DNA of 64,000 nucleotides, from NCBI GenBank assembly GCA_024233285.1, contig JACKPU010000004.1:62001-126000 (forward strand), given 5' to 3'. Below are positions 19,801 to 27,248 of the stretch, one piece after another; the stretch's first letter is position 1, and every line of letters starts with the position of its first letter. The notes beneath the pieces are model-generated. The model worked only from the letters and a program-made list of their open reading frames with translations, did not search any database and was not told the origin of the DNA. This DNA comes from Opitutaceae bacterium (GTDB taxonomy: Bacteria > Verrucomicrobiota > Verrucomicrobiia > Opitutales > Opitutaceae). Made by a program: the position numbers and the translations under genes.

Positions 19801-20634
19801 CCTTACACCTACTACGGCTCCCTGCCGTATTCGTTGGGCGCGACCCGCAACGCGGAAGCGGAGGGCATCGAGGCCGAGATCAACTTCAATCCCAACAAGC
19901 ATTGGACCATGAAGTTCACCTTCGGCAAACAGGACACCAAGTATGCCAGCGTGGTTAAGGAATTCCTGCCCTGGGAAGCCGACCGCATGGCCGTCTGGAA
20001 TGCCGCCAAGGCCGCCGACTACCTGCTCCCGCAATACCAAGGCCTGGCCACCTACACCACGTCGGGTGGTCGCGAGGTGAATCTCACCAACTTCATGACT
20101 TCCTACGGCTTCAATTCGAACGTGTTCCCGGAAGTCTCCACCTCGTTCGCCAATCCGCAGGCCTATTATGGTGCGATCGTCACGCCGCAGCTCGCGCTTG
20201 ACCGCGACTTGCAAGGCCAGTCCGTCCAAGGTCAGCGCAAATACCGCTGGTCCTTCCTGACCAGCTACAACTTCACCGAAGGTCTGCTCAAGGGCGTGAC
20301 CGTCGGTGGCAGCCAGCGCTGGGAAGACAAGGCCGTCATCGGTTACTACGGCAAGGCTTCCGGTATCAACACCTACGGCGGGCAGCCCGTCCTCGATTAT
20401 TCGGATGTCACCCGTCCGATCTTCGACGATGCCAATTACTACACCGATCTGTGGGTTTCGTATCGCACCAAGATCCTCAACGACAAGGTGGGCATGAAGC
20501 TGCAGCTCAACATCAACAACGTGTTCGAAAGCGGCGGTCTGCGTCCGGTCGGCGTCAACTTTGACGGCTCGCCCTATGCCTTCCGCATCATCGATCCGCG
20601 TCAGTATGTGCTGACCGCCACCTTTGACTTCTAA
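16870..20634 (+). CDS. TonB-dependent outer-membrane receptor (large, pectin cluster)
   Basis: A 1254-residue receptor. It has a signal peptide ending near RLPAQ, then EEVVKLSPFSVTTTKDSGY, the segment typical of Verrucomicrobia receptors. The plug domain follows (SSISVITKQQFEDT and VEISRGPNSMLFGLGSPAG), then a large beta-barrel ending in the aromatic TATFDF. No SusD-like partner gene is adjacent. It probably imports large oligosaccharides, most likely rhamnogalacturonan fragments given the neighbours. A terminator hairpin follows at 20665. Confidence 0.93.
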   Translation: MTPYLSIDTIRGRAAFSLLVLMCAVRLPAQQVADPDAVEPVDPDKEEVVKLSPFSVTTTKDSGYFAANTLAGSRMNTNIADLGSSISVITKQQFEDTASTDINDIFRYEVNTEGSLTYTQSTLSMRGDGVLDTNAGGTRGNAVESYTNAGANRVRGLGSPSSAINYYPSIGSVPFDAYNTQTVEISRGPNSMLFGLGSPAGIVNQSTAQAQLNQRSAQVQLRTDQYGSFRTSFNFNQGLIDDKLAIYGAAVYDDRRFDREPAYDKTDRFYGAITYKPFEKTTIRFNAERYNNENRRPNTLTPRDYVTEWNQAGRPYYDPNTKMVYSLDTGAVLSMIVDNASSPYANELRAFIESRPGFDASKWNSAKTQYNGYNIFGFQNAPTGWVAGTPSPNILYVPGIGGISSQARSVMQIANGGLVNWYQPTYGYRYNTAFGNGSNPAANPAAYPATGAIYANPTWADYYTRPVMSSQGWTGTGNGIIGGNAGYKYPGVTDSSIYDWRKVNINSMNFGSAENTNFNLEFEQELPYDLFFNAGWFRQDYSQRTNYTVAQLNVATLYVDTNLNLPDGTPNPYFGLPYVYDQDPDSYTMDEVDDHYRAMLAWTPDFTQKDGWMKWLGRHQILGLWSKDEYLTTTARQRLHYIAADSGAATYRYLRNPNNNADGSPTGWNMNTTSLIRQYYLGAPGDAYGRVSRDAGTWDYLTYAGNINAYDYDSSSFQDLGVTTQFIDFDAGTGRNQRLVDSVSWGITSHFWEDRLITTFGWREDTYKARVTNTGLGAVTDANGNVIQSAITNPQKWVNGQFQRDFLFNRWGPYSELKGRTRTMGGVLRPFQGWNTIERNANDGSLVWQFIRGFGVSYNESDNFNPPSNALGDFYGNQLPKPTGEGKDFGIQFSLLDNKLFGRVTWFKASNLNENIAAPLVFGRLSSNFDTTLFQNWARTIAMINMGMDPTADGFGTNLSTTQEQAVQDAAAQIWKLPYTYYGSLPYSLGATRNAEAEGIEAEINFNPNKHWTMKFTFGKQDTKYASVVKEFLPWEADRMAVWNAAKAADYLLPQYQGLATYTTSGGREVNLTNFMTSYGFNSNVFPEVSTSFANPQAYYGAIVTPQLALDRDLQGQSVQGQRKYRWSFLTSYNFTEGLLKGVTVGGSQRWEDKAVIGYYGKASGINTYGGQPVLDYSDVTRPIFDDANYYTDLWVSYRTKILNDKVGMKLQLNINNVFESGGLRPVGVNFDGSPYAFRIIDPRQYVLTATFDF

Positions 20635-20664
20635 GCTGGTAGCCTGAATCGTTCTGGTTAGCTC

Positions 20665-20701
20665 CACGGCCCTCACCCCAAGGAGGGCCGTGTTCATTTT
20701 T
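20665..20701 (+). terminator. Intrinsic terminator after TonB receptor
   Basis: CACGGCCCTC - 8-base loop - GAGGGCCGTG is a perfect 10-bp stem followed by TTCATTTTT. It lies between the receptor and the symporter gene and may set receptor expression apart from the downstream genes. Confidence 0.75.
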
Positions 20702-20717
20702 AACCCCCAATAATCCC

Positions 20718-22775
20718 ATGCGTCTCGGCAGTCTTCACCTCGTCGATTTCCTGGTCATTCTCGGCTATCTCGCCGTGGTCATTTACATCGGCCGCCGCGC
20801 CGCCGCCGCCGCAAAGAGCGAGGAGGGCTACTTCCTCGCCGGGCGCAAACTGGGCAAACTCTATCAGTTCTTCCTGAACTTCGGCAACGCGACCGACGCC
20901 AACGGCGCGGTCAGCACGGCCTCGCTCGTTTACCAAAAGGGCGCGTCCGGCGTGTGGCTCTCGCTGCAGACGCTGTTCATGAATCCCTACTACTGGTTCA
21001 TGAACCCGTGGTTTCGCCGCGTGCGTCTCGTCACGGTGGCGGACTTGTTTGAGGATCGCTTCGGCACGCGCAGTCTCGCGCGGTTCTACGCGGTCTTCCA
21101 GATCGTCGCGACCGTCATCGTGATCATCGGCTTCGGCAACCTCGTCGGCTACAAGGTCACATCCTCGCTGCTGGTGAAACCCGAGGTGCAATGGACCGCG
21201 GACGAACGCGCCTCGGTTGAGGGTTACCGCAACTTGCGCGCCCTGGAAGCCGGTGCCGCGGCCGGAACCTTGTCCGCCGTGGAAGAGTCGCGCCTCGACA
21301 CACTGCGCGAACAGAACAAGCGCGGCGAACTCCGCAGCTTCATCTCGTGGCTCGACAGTCCGACCGGCAAGTGGACCTACTACCTTCTCTATTCGCTCGT
21401 CGTCGGCGCCTACATCGTGATGGGCGGACTTGAGGCCGCCGCGATCAACGAGGCGTTTCAAGGCGTTCTCATCGTCATCTTCTCGGCCATCCTGATTCCC
21501 TTCGGCCTCGCGGCCATCGGCGGTTGGAGCGCGCTCGCGGAACGCGTCCCGCCCGACATGTTCAACCTGCTCGGCGGGGGAGGCGCCTCGAGTATCGGCG
21601 GCTGGGAACTCTTCGGCATCTTCCTCATCTCCATCGTCCAGATCCATGGCATTATCGGCAACATGAGCGTGTCCGGCTCGGCCCGGAACGAATACGCCGC
21701 GCGTTTCGGCGCCGTCTCCGGCACCTACGCCAAGCGCATCATGATCATCCTCTGGGCGTTTTGCGGTTTGATCGCCATCGCGCTCTACCAGGGCGCCGAC
21801 CGCCTGTCCGATCCCGATTCGGCGTGGGGCACCATGGCGCTGCAATTGCTCAAGCCCGGTTTTCTCGGCCTGATGATGGCGGGCCTGCTCGCGGCCAACA
21901 TGTCCACCATTGCCTCGCAGACCATGGCGGTCAGCGCGCTCTTCACGCGCAACGTCTACGGTTACCTCTTTCCCCACGCCACGCCCGCGCAGATGGTGCG
22001 CACGGGGCGCTGGGCGATCGTCGTGATTCTCGCCATCGGTGTCTATGCCGCGGCCAACATGAGCGACGTCTATGCGGTCGTGCAGTTGCTGCTCACGGTC
22101 AACGTGCCGTTCGGCGCCGCCGTCATGCTGATCTTCTTCTGGCGCAAGCTCACCGCGACGGCGGTGTGGGCCACCGTCGTGATTTCCGCGCTGTTCAATA
22201 TCATCACGCCTTCGCTGATCGCGCCCAACTTGGATGCGGTCACCCGCAATGCCGTGCTGACCCAGCAGGTCGATTTCAACGGCCGGCCCGTGCCGGTGTT
22301 CTTCGACACGGTCGTGCGCGAGGATCTCAGCGATCCCGCCTCGCCGTTTGTCGGCCAGAAGCGGCTCCATCTCGAACTCGTCGTGCTCGACAAGCTCGGG
22401 CTCGACGTCGCCGCGTTGTCGCCCTCGGGTCGCAACGCCGCGCGCTTCATTTACGACGGCCTGTTCCCGTTCATCGTTTTGTTTGCCGTCAGCTTGTTCA
22501 CCCGTGTGCCGGATCGTCGTCGCACGGATCTGTTCTTCGGCAAAATGAAGACGCCCGTCGGCGCGACGCCCGAACTCGAGGAAGCCGCCATGGCCGAGAC
22601 CGCCCGCACGCCCCATCGCTTCGATGAAACGAAGCTGCTCGGCGCCGGTTCCAACTGGGAATTTACCAAGTGGAACAAGGTCGATGCCATCGGCTTCATC
22701 GCCTGTCTCGGTGTGTCCTTCGCCATCCTCGCCGCGTTCTGGCTGCTCCTCCGCGCCGCCTCCGGCACGCTGTGA
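20718..22775 (+). CDS. Sodium:solute symporter (SSS family)
   Basis: A 685-residue inner-membrane transporter with many hydrophobic helices. The N-terminus has VDFLVILGYLAVVIYIGRR, followed by GYFLAGRKLGKLYQF, the SSS signature after helix 1. LLAANMSTIASQTMAVSALF is the conserved sodium-site helix. A charged soluble insertion lies at about residues 160-200. It should import the mono- or oligosaccharides released by the pectin enzymes, driven by sodium. It sits between the TonB receptor and the double CE12 gene. Confidence 0.92.
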   Translation: MRLGSLHLVDFLVILGYLAVVIYIGRRAAAAAKSEEGYFLAGRKLGKLYQFFLNFGNATDANGAVSTASLVYQKGASGVWLSLQTLFMNPYYWFMNPWFRRVRLVTVADLFEDRFGTRSLARFYAVFQIVATVIVIIGFGNLVGYKVTSSLLVKPEVQWTADERASVEGYRNLRALEAGAAAGTLSAVEESRLDTLREQNKRGELRSFISWLDSPTGKWTYYLLYSLVVGAYIVMGGLEAAAINEAFQGVLIVIFSAILIPFGLAAIGGWSALAERVPPDMFNLLGGGGASSIGGWELFGIFLISIVQIHGIIGNMSVSGSARNEYAARFGAVSGTYAKRIMIILWAFCGLIAIALYQGADRLSDPDSAWGTMALQLLKPGFLGLMMAGLLAANMSTIASQTMAVSALFTRNVYGYLFPHATPAQMVRTGRWAIVVILAIGVYAAANMSDVYAVVQLLLTVNVPFGAAVMLIFFWRKLTATAVWATVVISALFNIITPSLIAPNLDAVTRNAVLTQQVDFNGRPVPVFFDTVVREDLSDPASPFVGQKRLHLELVVLDKLGLDVAALSPSGRNAARFIYDGLFPFIVLFAVSLFTRVPDRRRTDLFFGKMKTPVGATPELEEAAMAETARTPHRFDETKLLGAGSNWEFTKWNKVDAIGFIACLGVSFAILAAFWLLLRAASGTL

Positions 22776-22790
22776 GGCAAACAAACTCAA

Positions 22791-22863
22791 CCACAGATAA
22801 ACACAGATTCACACAGATAAATTCCAGTTCTGGATCTGTGACCATCTGTGTGCATCTGTGGTT
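22791..22863. repeat. Period-10 inverted-repeat element (ACACAGAT subtype)
   Basis: The left arm has three 10-bp units, ACCACAGATA, AACACAGATT and CACACAGATA (22791-22820). The right arm (22834-22863) is the inverse, with ACCACAGATG, CACACAGATG and GTCACAGATC. It fills the gap between the symporter and the CE12 gene. It is the same architecture as the elements at 28361 and 29684, with CAGAT in place of CGAAT. Confidence 0.8.
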
Positions 22864-22875
22864 AAAAAAATTCTG

Positions 22876-24498
22876 ATGCCAATGTCCCGATTCCTCCGCT
22901 TTGCCGTTTTGTCTGCGCTATCCGCGGTTACTGGGTTCGCGCAGAACCCGGCGCCGGATCTCTCGGTCAATCCGGCGGCGCAGGAAATCGCGCGACCGGA
23001 GGGCGTGCCAGCCATTTTCATCGCGGGTGATTCGACCGCGGCGCGCAACAGCGATCCCGACGTGCAGGGGTGGGGCGTGCCGTTCGCGGATTACTTTGAC
23101 GCGACCAAGATCACGATCGCCAACCGCGCCCGCGGCGGTCGCAGCAGCCGCACGTTCATCACCGAGGGTTTGTGGGATAAACTGCTCAACGAAGTCCGGC
23201 CCGGCGACATCGTGCTGATTCAATTCGGGCACAACGACGGCGGCGCGATCAACGAAGAGCCGCCCGGTTCGACGCGACCGTTGCGCGCCCGCGGTTCGTT
23301 GCCCGGCCTCGGCGACGAAGCGGTCGAGATTGACAACGTCCTGACTAAACAACCCGAGGTCGTGCACACCTTCGGTTGGTATATCCGCAAAATGATCGTC
23401 GACGTCCGGGCGCGCGACGCCGTGCCCGTGCTGCTCTCGCTCACCGGCCGCAATCTCTGGTCGGACGGCAAGGTCGAGCGCGGCAATGGCGCCTACCGCG
23501 CGTGGATTCGCGCGATCGCGCAAAACGAGCAGGTGCCGTTCCTCGACCTCACGCGCATGCTGGCCGATGATTATCAGGCGCGCGGCGAAGCGGGCACGCA
23601 GGCGTTTTTTACCAAGGATCACACCCACACCAATCCGCTCGGCGCGGATCATACCGCCGCGGCCGTCGTCTCCGGCCTGCGCGGTTTGCGCGAGGGACCG
23701 AAGATCGATGATTGGCTTTCGGAGCAGGGCCGCGCAGTCACCGCCGATGCGATCGGCTGGCTCAATCTGCCGGAACCCGCGGATCCGGCGCTGCCGACGC
23801 TGTTTCTCATCGGCGACTCCACCGTGCGCAACGGCCGCGGTGACGGTGCCAACGGCGAGTGGGGGTGGGGCGATTACCTCGCACCGTGGTTCGACACCAC
23901 GAAACTCAATATCGTCAACCGCGCCATCGGCGGTCTCAGCAGTCGCACGTTTCTGACCCAAGGGCACTGGCAGCGCGTGCTCCACCTGCTCAAGCCCGGC
24001 GACTTCGTGATCATGCAGTTCGGCCACAACGACAACGGCCCGCTCAACGACACCTCGCGCGCCCGCGGCACGATCAAGGGCACCGGCGACGAATCCGAGG
24101 CGATCGACAATCTGCTCACCGGACAGCCTGAAGTCGTGCACAGCTACGGCTGGTATCTGCGCCATTACATCCGCGAAGCCAAAGCGCACGGCGCCACGCC
24201 CATCGTCTGTTCTCCCGTGCCGCGCAAGAAATGGGCCGACGGCAAAATCGTCCGCAATCAAGCCGGCTACGGCACTTGGGCCGAAACCGTCGCTCGCGAG
24301 GAAGGCGTGCCGTTCATCGATCTCGGCGAACGCATTGCCGCGCGCTACGATGAACTCGGGCGTGACGCGGTCGATCCCCTGTTCGCCGATCCGCACACGC
24401 ACACCAGCCGGGCCGGCGCCGAACTCAATGCGGAGATCGTCGCGCAAGCACTGAGCGACACGCTGGGTGACGCGATCGAACGTTATCGCCAGCCCTGA
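22876..24498 (+). CDS. Tandem two-domain rhamnogalacturonan acetylesterase (CE12 x2)
   Basis: A 540-residue secreted protein with two SGNH/CE12 domains. I start at ATG 22876 because the GTG at 22858 lies inside a repeat. The signal peptide ends near VTGFAQ. Domain 1 has IAGDSTAA (S53), QFGHND and KDHTHTN (D248, H251). Domain 2 has LIGDSTVRN (S315), QFGHND and ADPHTHTS. In domain 2 the Asp is one residue further from the His than in domain 1, so its triad may be altered. It should deacetylate pectin and closes the rightward arm. Confidence 0.88.
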   Translation: MPMSRFLRFAVLSALSAVTGFAQNPAPDLSVNPAAQEIARPEGVPAIFIAGDSTAARNSDPDVQGWGVPFADYFDATKITIANRARGGRSSRTFITEGLWDKLLNEVRPGDIVLIQFGHNDGGAINEEPPGSTRPLRARGSLPGLGDEAVEIDNVLTKQPEVVHTFGWYIRKMIVDVRARDAVPVLLSLTGRNLWSDGKVERGNGAYRAWIRAIAQNEQVPFLDLTRMLADDYQARGEAGTQAFFTKDHTHTNPLGADHTAAAVVSGLRGLREGPKIDDWLSEQGRAVTADAIGWLNLPEPADPALPTLFLIGDSTVRNGRGDGANGEWGWGDYLAPWFDTTKLNIVNRAIGGLSSRTFLTQGHWQRVLHLLKPGDFVIMQFGHNDNGPLNDTSRARGTIKGTGDESEAIDNLLTGQPEVVHSYGWYLRHYIREAKAHGATPIVCSPVPRKKWADGKIVRNQAGYGTWAETVAREEGVPFIDLGERIAARYDELGRDAVDPLFADPHTHTSRAGAELNAEIVAQALSDTLGDAIERYRQP

Positions 24499-24681
24499 CC
24501 GCGCCGCGCGCGTGATGGTGGCGTTATTATCGTCACAACTGCTTGGTCGCGGAACGATTCAAGCGCCGCGCGGACGCGGGGCGGCGATTTCCATCGTTTC
24601 CGCGCGCATCCATTTCTATCATGGCCCGAGCGGCCCGATCGTTGGAGCAATTTCCTGCTCTTGCCTTGTCGCCCCCTCCCT

Positions 24682-24969
24682 ATGCGCGACGACTACCTGC
24701 AAAACGCCCTCAAAGTGGTTCAAGATGCCAACCTGCTGGTCAATTTGGTTTCCACCCGCGTAAAACAATTGCGCCGCGGAGCCCGGCCGCTGGTCAGCTC
24801 GCTCGAAAAGCTCTCGCTGGAGGACTTTGCCCTGCGCGAAATCGCCGAGGGCAAGATCAGCTATATTCTGGGCGAACCCGAGTTGCCGGCGCAGACGCCC
24901 CGGCGCGCTTCCGGCCTCCTGCGGGGCAATCACTCACCCCATGTCGCGCCGGTTACCCCCGTTGCCTGA
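24682..24969 (+). CDS. rpoZ: DNA-directed RNA polymerase subunit omega
   Basis: About 95 residues from ATG 24682. MRDDYLQNALKVVQDANLL followed by VNLVSTRVKQLRRG fits the short RpoZ of Verrucomicrobia, and LEDFALREIAEGKISY matches the conserved second part. Omega assists assembly of RNA polymerase. The in-frame ATG at 24661 adds seven unlikely residues. A 46-codon basic-protein gene follows 21 bp later. Confidence 0.8.
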   Translation: MRDDYLQNALKVVQDANLLVNLVSTRVKQLRRGARPLVSSLEKLSLEDFALREIAEGKISYILGEPELPAQTPRRASGLLRGNHSPHVAPVTPVA

Positions 24970-24990
24970 CCCCTTTAAACCAATCCTCCC

Positions 24991-25131
24991 ATGGGCGACC
25001 GCTCTCCAAAATCGAATCATAAACTGGCCGCGCAAAAGCAGACCAAAACCGATGCCGTGAATCACGCCAAACAAAGGGTGATCAACGCGCAGCAGGCGAC
25101 CAAGCAGGCCGCCGCCGCCAAGAAGCGCTAG
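24991..25131 (+). CDS. Small basic protein (MGDRSPKSN type), 46 residues
   Basis: A short gene with start MGDRSPKSNHKLAAQKQTK and end KQAAAAKKR. It is rich in Lys, Gln and Ala, without Cys, and probably a helical nucleic-acid-associated protein. I recall small proteins with a GDRSPKSN-like start being widespread in the PVC group; their role is unknown to me. It lies 21 bp after rpoZ on the same strand, so co-transcription is likely. Confidence 0.65.
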   Translation: MGDRSPKSNHKLAAQKQTKTDAVNHAKQRVINAQQATKQAAAAKKR

Positions 25132-25145
25132 GCCGTTTACCCCGA

Positions 25146-25165
25146 CACCGCCTGGTTAGGCGGTG
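25146..25165 (+). terminator. Hairpin after the 46-residue gene, weak terminator
   Basis: CACCGCCT - GGTT - AGGCGGTG is a perfect 8-bp stem directly after the small gene. The downstream sequence has only a late T-stretch, so terminator function is uncertain. Confidence 0.4.
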
Positions 25166-25177
25166 CGGGCGATGGCG

Positions 25178-25387
25178 TTATTTTCCCTTCCGACCGGAAG
25201 AGACCTTGGCCGGGCGCAGGGCGATCCAGATCAGCAGGCTGAGTGGCCAGGCGATCAACGCGGCCAGAAGGGCAACCAGCAGACCGGACTTACCCCGTTT
25301 GCGCGCGTCGAAAAATATCCAAATGATGCTGATGACGAACAGCAGCACCGACACGAGCGCGATTGGGATATAGAGGATTTCTAGCAT
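25178..25387 (-). CDS. Small two-helix membrane protein, copy 1
   Basis: A 69-residue protein with two hydrophobic segments (IPIALVSVLLFVISIIWIFF and LLVALLAALIAWPLSLLIW) separated by DARKRGKSG. The layout loosely recalls the N-terminal membrane part of PLDc_N proteins. Its first 62 residues are identical to those of the gene at 27039, while the DNA differs at about a dozen silent sites. Only the last residues differ (SSGRKGK here). Function is unknown. Confidence 0.7.
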   Translation of the reverse strand: MLEILYIPIALVSVLLFVISIIWIFFDARKRGKSGLLVALLAALIAWPLSLLIWIALRPAKVSSGRKGK

Positions 25388-25439
25388 GATTATTTTTTGA
25401 GCGTTTGAACTCGGCTGAGCCTAATTGAACCCTTGGAAT

Positions 25440-25742
25440 TTATGCGGAGAGAAGTGAAGCAGTCCAGAGTCCTATTACTAAGAGTCCAGTGAGCGTATAA
25501 AATATGAACCAACCCCAATACTCTTTAGGCCGCTTGGATTTTTCAATGGTGTCGAAGTTGAATGTAATCGTGCCACTGCGAAAAAACGAAATCCAACCAA
25601 ACAGCCAAATACTTACTCCTGCAATCGTAACAACAGCCTCCCCAACTTTGGGATTTTTTACGCCTAGCCAAAACAGGCCGAAAATTACAGCAGCCCCCAC
25701 GCTGGCACCTGCAAAAACTCTAAAGATCGATGTCTTTAGCAT
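25440..25742 (-). CDS. Hypothetical small membrane protein
   Basis: A 100-residue protein with three hydrophobic stretches (near AGASVGAAVIFGLFWLGV, VVTIAGVSIWLFGWISFF and WFIFYTLTGLLVIGLWTA). The DNA is clearly richer in A and T than neighbouring genes, which suggests acquisition. No family is recognised. It sits 52 bp upstream of copy 1 of the duplicated small gene, same strand, so the two could be co-transcribed. Confidence 0.55.
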   Translation of the reverse strand: MLKTSIFRVFAGASVGAAVIFGLFWLGVKNPKVGEAVVTIAGVSIWLFGWISFFRSGTITFNFDTIEKSKRPKEYWGWFIFYTLTGLLVIGLWTASLLSA

Positions 25743-25773
25743 GATTCAACTTTCAACGTTTGAGGTTAGAGAA

Positions 25774-25843
25774 GGAAAATAGAGGAAAATAGCATAGAGG
25801 AAAATAGAGAGAGGAAAATAAGAGGAAAATAGGAGGAAAATAG
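25774..25843. repeat. Degenerate tandem GGAAAATA repeat at transposon edge
   Basis: Six copies of GGAAAATA spaced by 2-8 bases run directly into the left inverted repeat of the transposase unit. The last copy overlaps the first bases of that repeat. Confidence 0.75.
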
Positions 25844-26890
25844 GGTCAGGCCTTGGGGTTTGGGGTTCATTGGAGTTTCTTCCGCAAGGCCACATCGGGT
25901 TGGCGTGTCCAGGCGTTTACCTTGCGGCTGACCTCGTGCAGGTTGCCCATGTGCATTGCCGTAGCCAGCCAGCGGTTGGTCACCGTGGTGCGCTCCTTGA
26001 GCGCCGCGGCGATCGCCAGCTTCCAATCAGCTGATTTGCCGGTGCGGATCAATTCCTCCGGTTTGCGGCGCAACTTCCTGAGCAGGCGCGCCAGTTCCTC
26101 TTGCCACACCGCTTCGCGGGCTTCCTGCATTTCGGCGGCCAACCGCCGCCCGTGCCCGGTCAGTTCCCGGTTCTCCCGCACCATCGCCTTGGCGAACTCG
26201 CCACCGCCAATCACCCAGCCTTGCGACATTTCGTCAAAGCGCTGTTTTTTCCGCGCCGGTTCGTCTTCGGACAGCCAAGCCAGGTATTCGAGGTATTTGC
26301 GGCGGCCGGCCGGCGTATCCGGCAATCCGCCGGCCTGTTCCAATGCCGGCCGGGGATCATACCAAGCCGGACGGCGCTTCGGCACCGTCAACCAGCCGAG
26401 GCTGGTCCAGCGCCAGGCGGGCAACTCGGTGCACTGACACAACCGCGCCCGGACGGGATTGAGATGGATGTAGTGGCACAGGGGCCCGAGGCCTGCGTCG
26501 GGGTCCACGACCAGGCTTTTGTAGCGGCCTTGGAACAGGTGCCCGTGTTCATTGCGCAACCGGTTGAAGCGGACCGAAAAGGTGCCCTGCAACCAGCTCA
26601 TCCCGTCCACCAGGTTGGCGCGCGGCGTCGAGAGTGCCAGATGGTAGTGATTGGACATAATGCACCAAGCATGCACCTGCCAGCCGGTCTTTCCACAGGC
26701 CTCGTCCAGGCATTTCATGAACGCCGCCTTCGCCTTCTCGGTGCGAAAGATGTCGGCCCGATAATTGCCCCGGTTCAGGACGTGATAGACCCCGGCCTCT
26801 GATTCCATTCGCAGCGGTCGCGCCATGACCGACACACGACTCTTTCACGCCTCAATCGTCAACCCCAAACCCCAAGGCCTGACCCTATTT
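25838..26890. mobile_element. RAYT-type transposon unit with perfect 30-bp terminal inverted repeats
   Basis: Bases 25838-25867 are the exact reverse complement of 26861-26890. Each arm starts AAATAGGGTCAGGCCTTGG and continues with two GGGGTT units. The pair encloses one transposase gene whose stop overlaps the left arm. On the right the arm interrupts a host reading frame. Symmetrical perfect ends are unusual for the Y1 transposase class, which normally relies on subterminal hairpins. Confidence 0.8.
25867..26826 (-). CDS. REP-associated tyrosine transposase (Y1/HUH, RAYT-like)
   Basis: A 319-residue HUH single-strand endonuclease. MARPLRMESEAGVYHVLNRG is the standard start. SNHYHLAL provides the metal-binding H60 and H62, and CHYIHLNPVRA the catalytic Tyr near 119. 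The long C-terminal part (from about residue 190) is basic and helical and may contain a helix-turn-helix. I start at ATG 26826 rather than the GTG at 26835. The gene looks intact, so the unit may still be active. Confidence 0.9.
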   Translation of the reverse strand: MARPLRMESEAGVYHVLNRGNYRADIFRTEKAKAAFMKCLDEACGKTGWQVHAWCIMSNHYHLALSTPRANLVDGMSWLQGTFSVRFNRLRNEHGHLFQGRYKSLVVDPDAGLGPLCHYIHLNPVRARLCQCTELPAWRWTSLGWLTVPKRRPAWYDPRPALEQAGGLPDTPAGRRKYLEYLAWLSEDEPARKKQRFDEMSQGWVIGGGEFAKAMVRENRELTGHGRRLAAEMQEAREAVWQEELARLLRKLRRKPEELIRTGKSADWKLAIAAALKERTTVTNRWLATAMHMGNLHEVSRKVNAWTRQPDVALRKKLQ

Positions 26891-27013
26891 GCTTGACCCG
26901 TCGTCCGCCGCAGACCGGTCGGCCCGGTCGAGCAATTCCCACGTGCGGTTGAAACAGTCCGCGGAGAAAACGCGGTGGGCTCGGTGTTGATCGACAGGTT
27001 CCGCGTTGCTCAT
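26885..27013 (-). pseudogene. 5' remnant of a host gene cut off by the transposon
   Basis: An open frame starts at ATG 27013 and reads MSNAEPVDQHRAHRVFSAD, then CFNRTWELLDRADRSAADD. This looks like the N-terminus of a conserved hypothetical family I recall with a CFNxTWELLD motif. It runs into the transposon's terminal repeat and stops at TAG 26885-26887. The missing remainder is not found on the other side of the element, so the 3' part was deleted or displaced. Confidence 0.6.
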
Positions 27014-27038
27014 GTCGGTGAAGGGTTAAGGCGGGCGC

Positions 27039-27248
27039 TCAGCGCGTGCGGCGCCCGGATGCAACCTTGGCCGGGCGCAAGGCGATCCAGATCAGCAGGC
27101 TAAGCGGCCAGGCGATCAACGCGGCCAGAAGGGCGACCAGCAGACCGGACTTACCTCGTTTGCGCGCGTCGAAGAATATCCAAATGATGCTGATGACAAA
27201 CAGCAGCACCGACACCAGCGCGATCGGGATATAAAGGATTTCCAACAT
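27039..27248 (-). CDS. Small two-helix membrane protein, copy 2
   Basis: Paralog of the gene at 25178: 69 residues, the first 62 identical, ending ASGRRTR. The nucleotide differences are silent, so both copies have been kept under selection after an old duplication. It is located just upstream of the truncated gene next to the transposon, same strand. Function is unknown. Confidence 0.7.
   Translation of the reverse strand: MLEILYIPIALVSVLLFVISIIWIFFDARKRGKSGLLVALLAALIAWPLSLLIWIALRPAKVASGRRTR

Noticed and set aside
17962..20697. A 911-codon open frame antisense to the large TonB receptor
   Set aside because: It is Val/Gly/Arg-rich with no family motifs, while the receptor on the plus strand is unmistakable.
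20700..22790. A 696-codon open frame antisense to the SSS symporter
   Set aside because: Its composition is that of a shadow frame (Asp, Arg, His, Gly) and the symporter accounts for the region.
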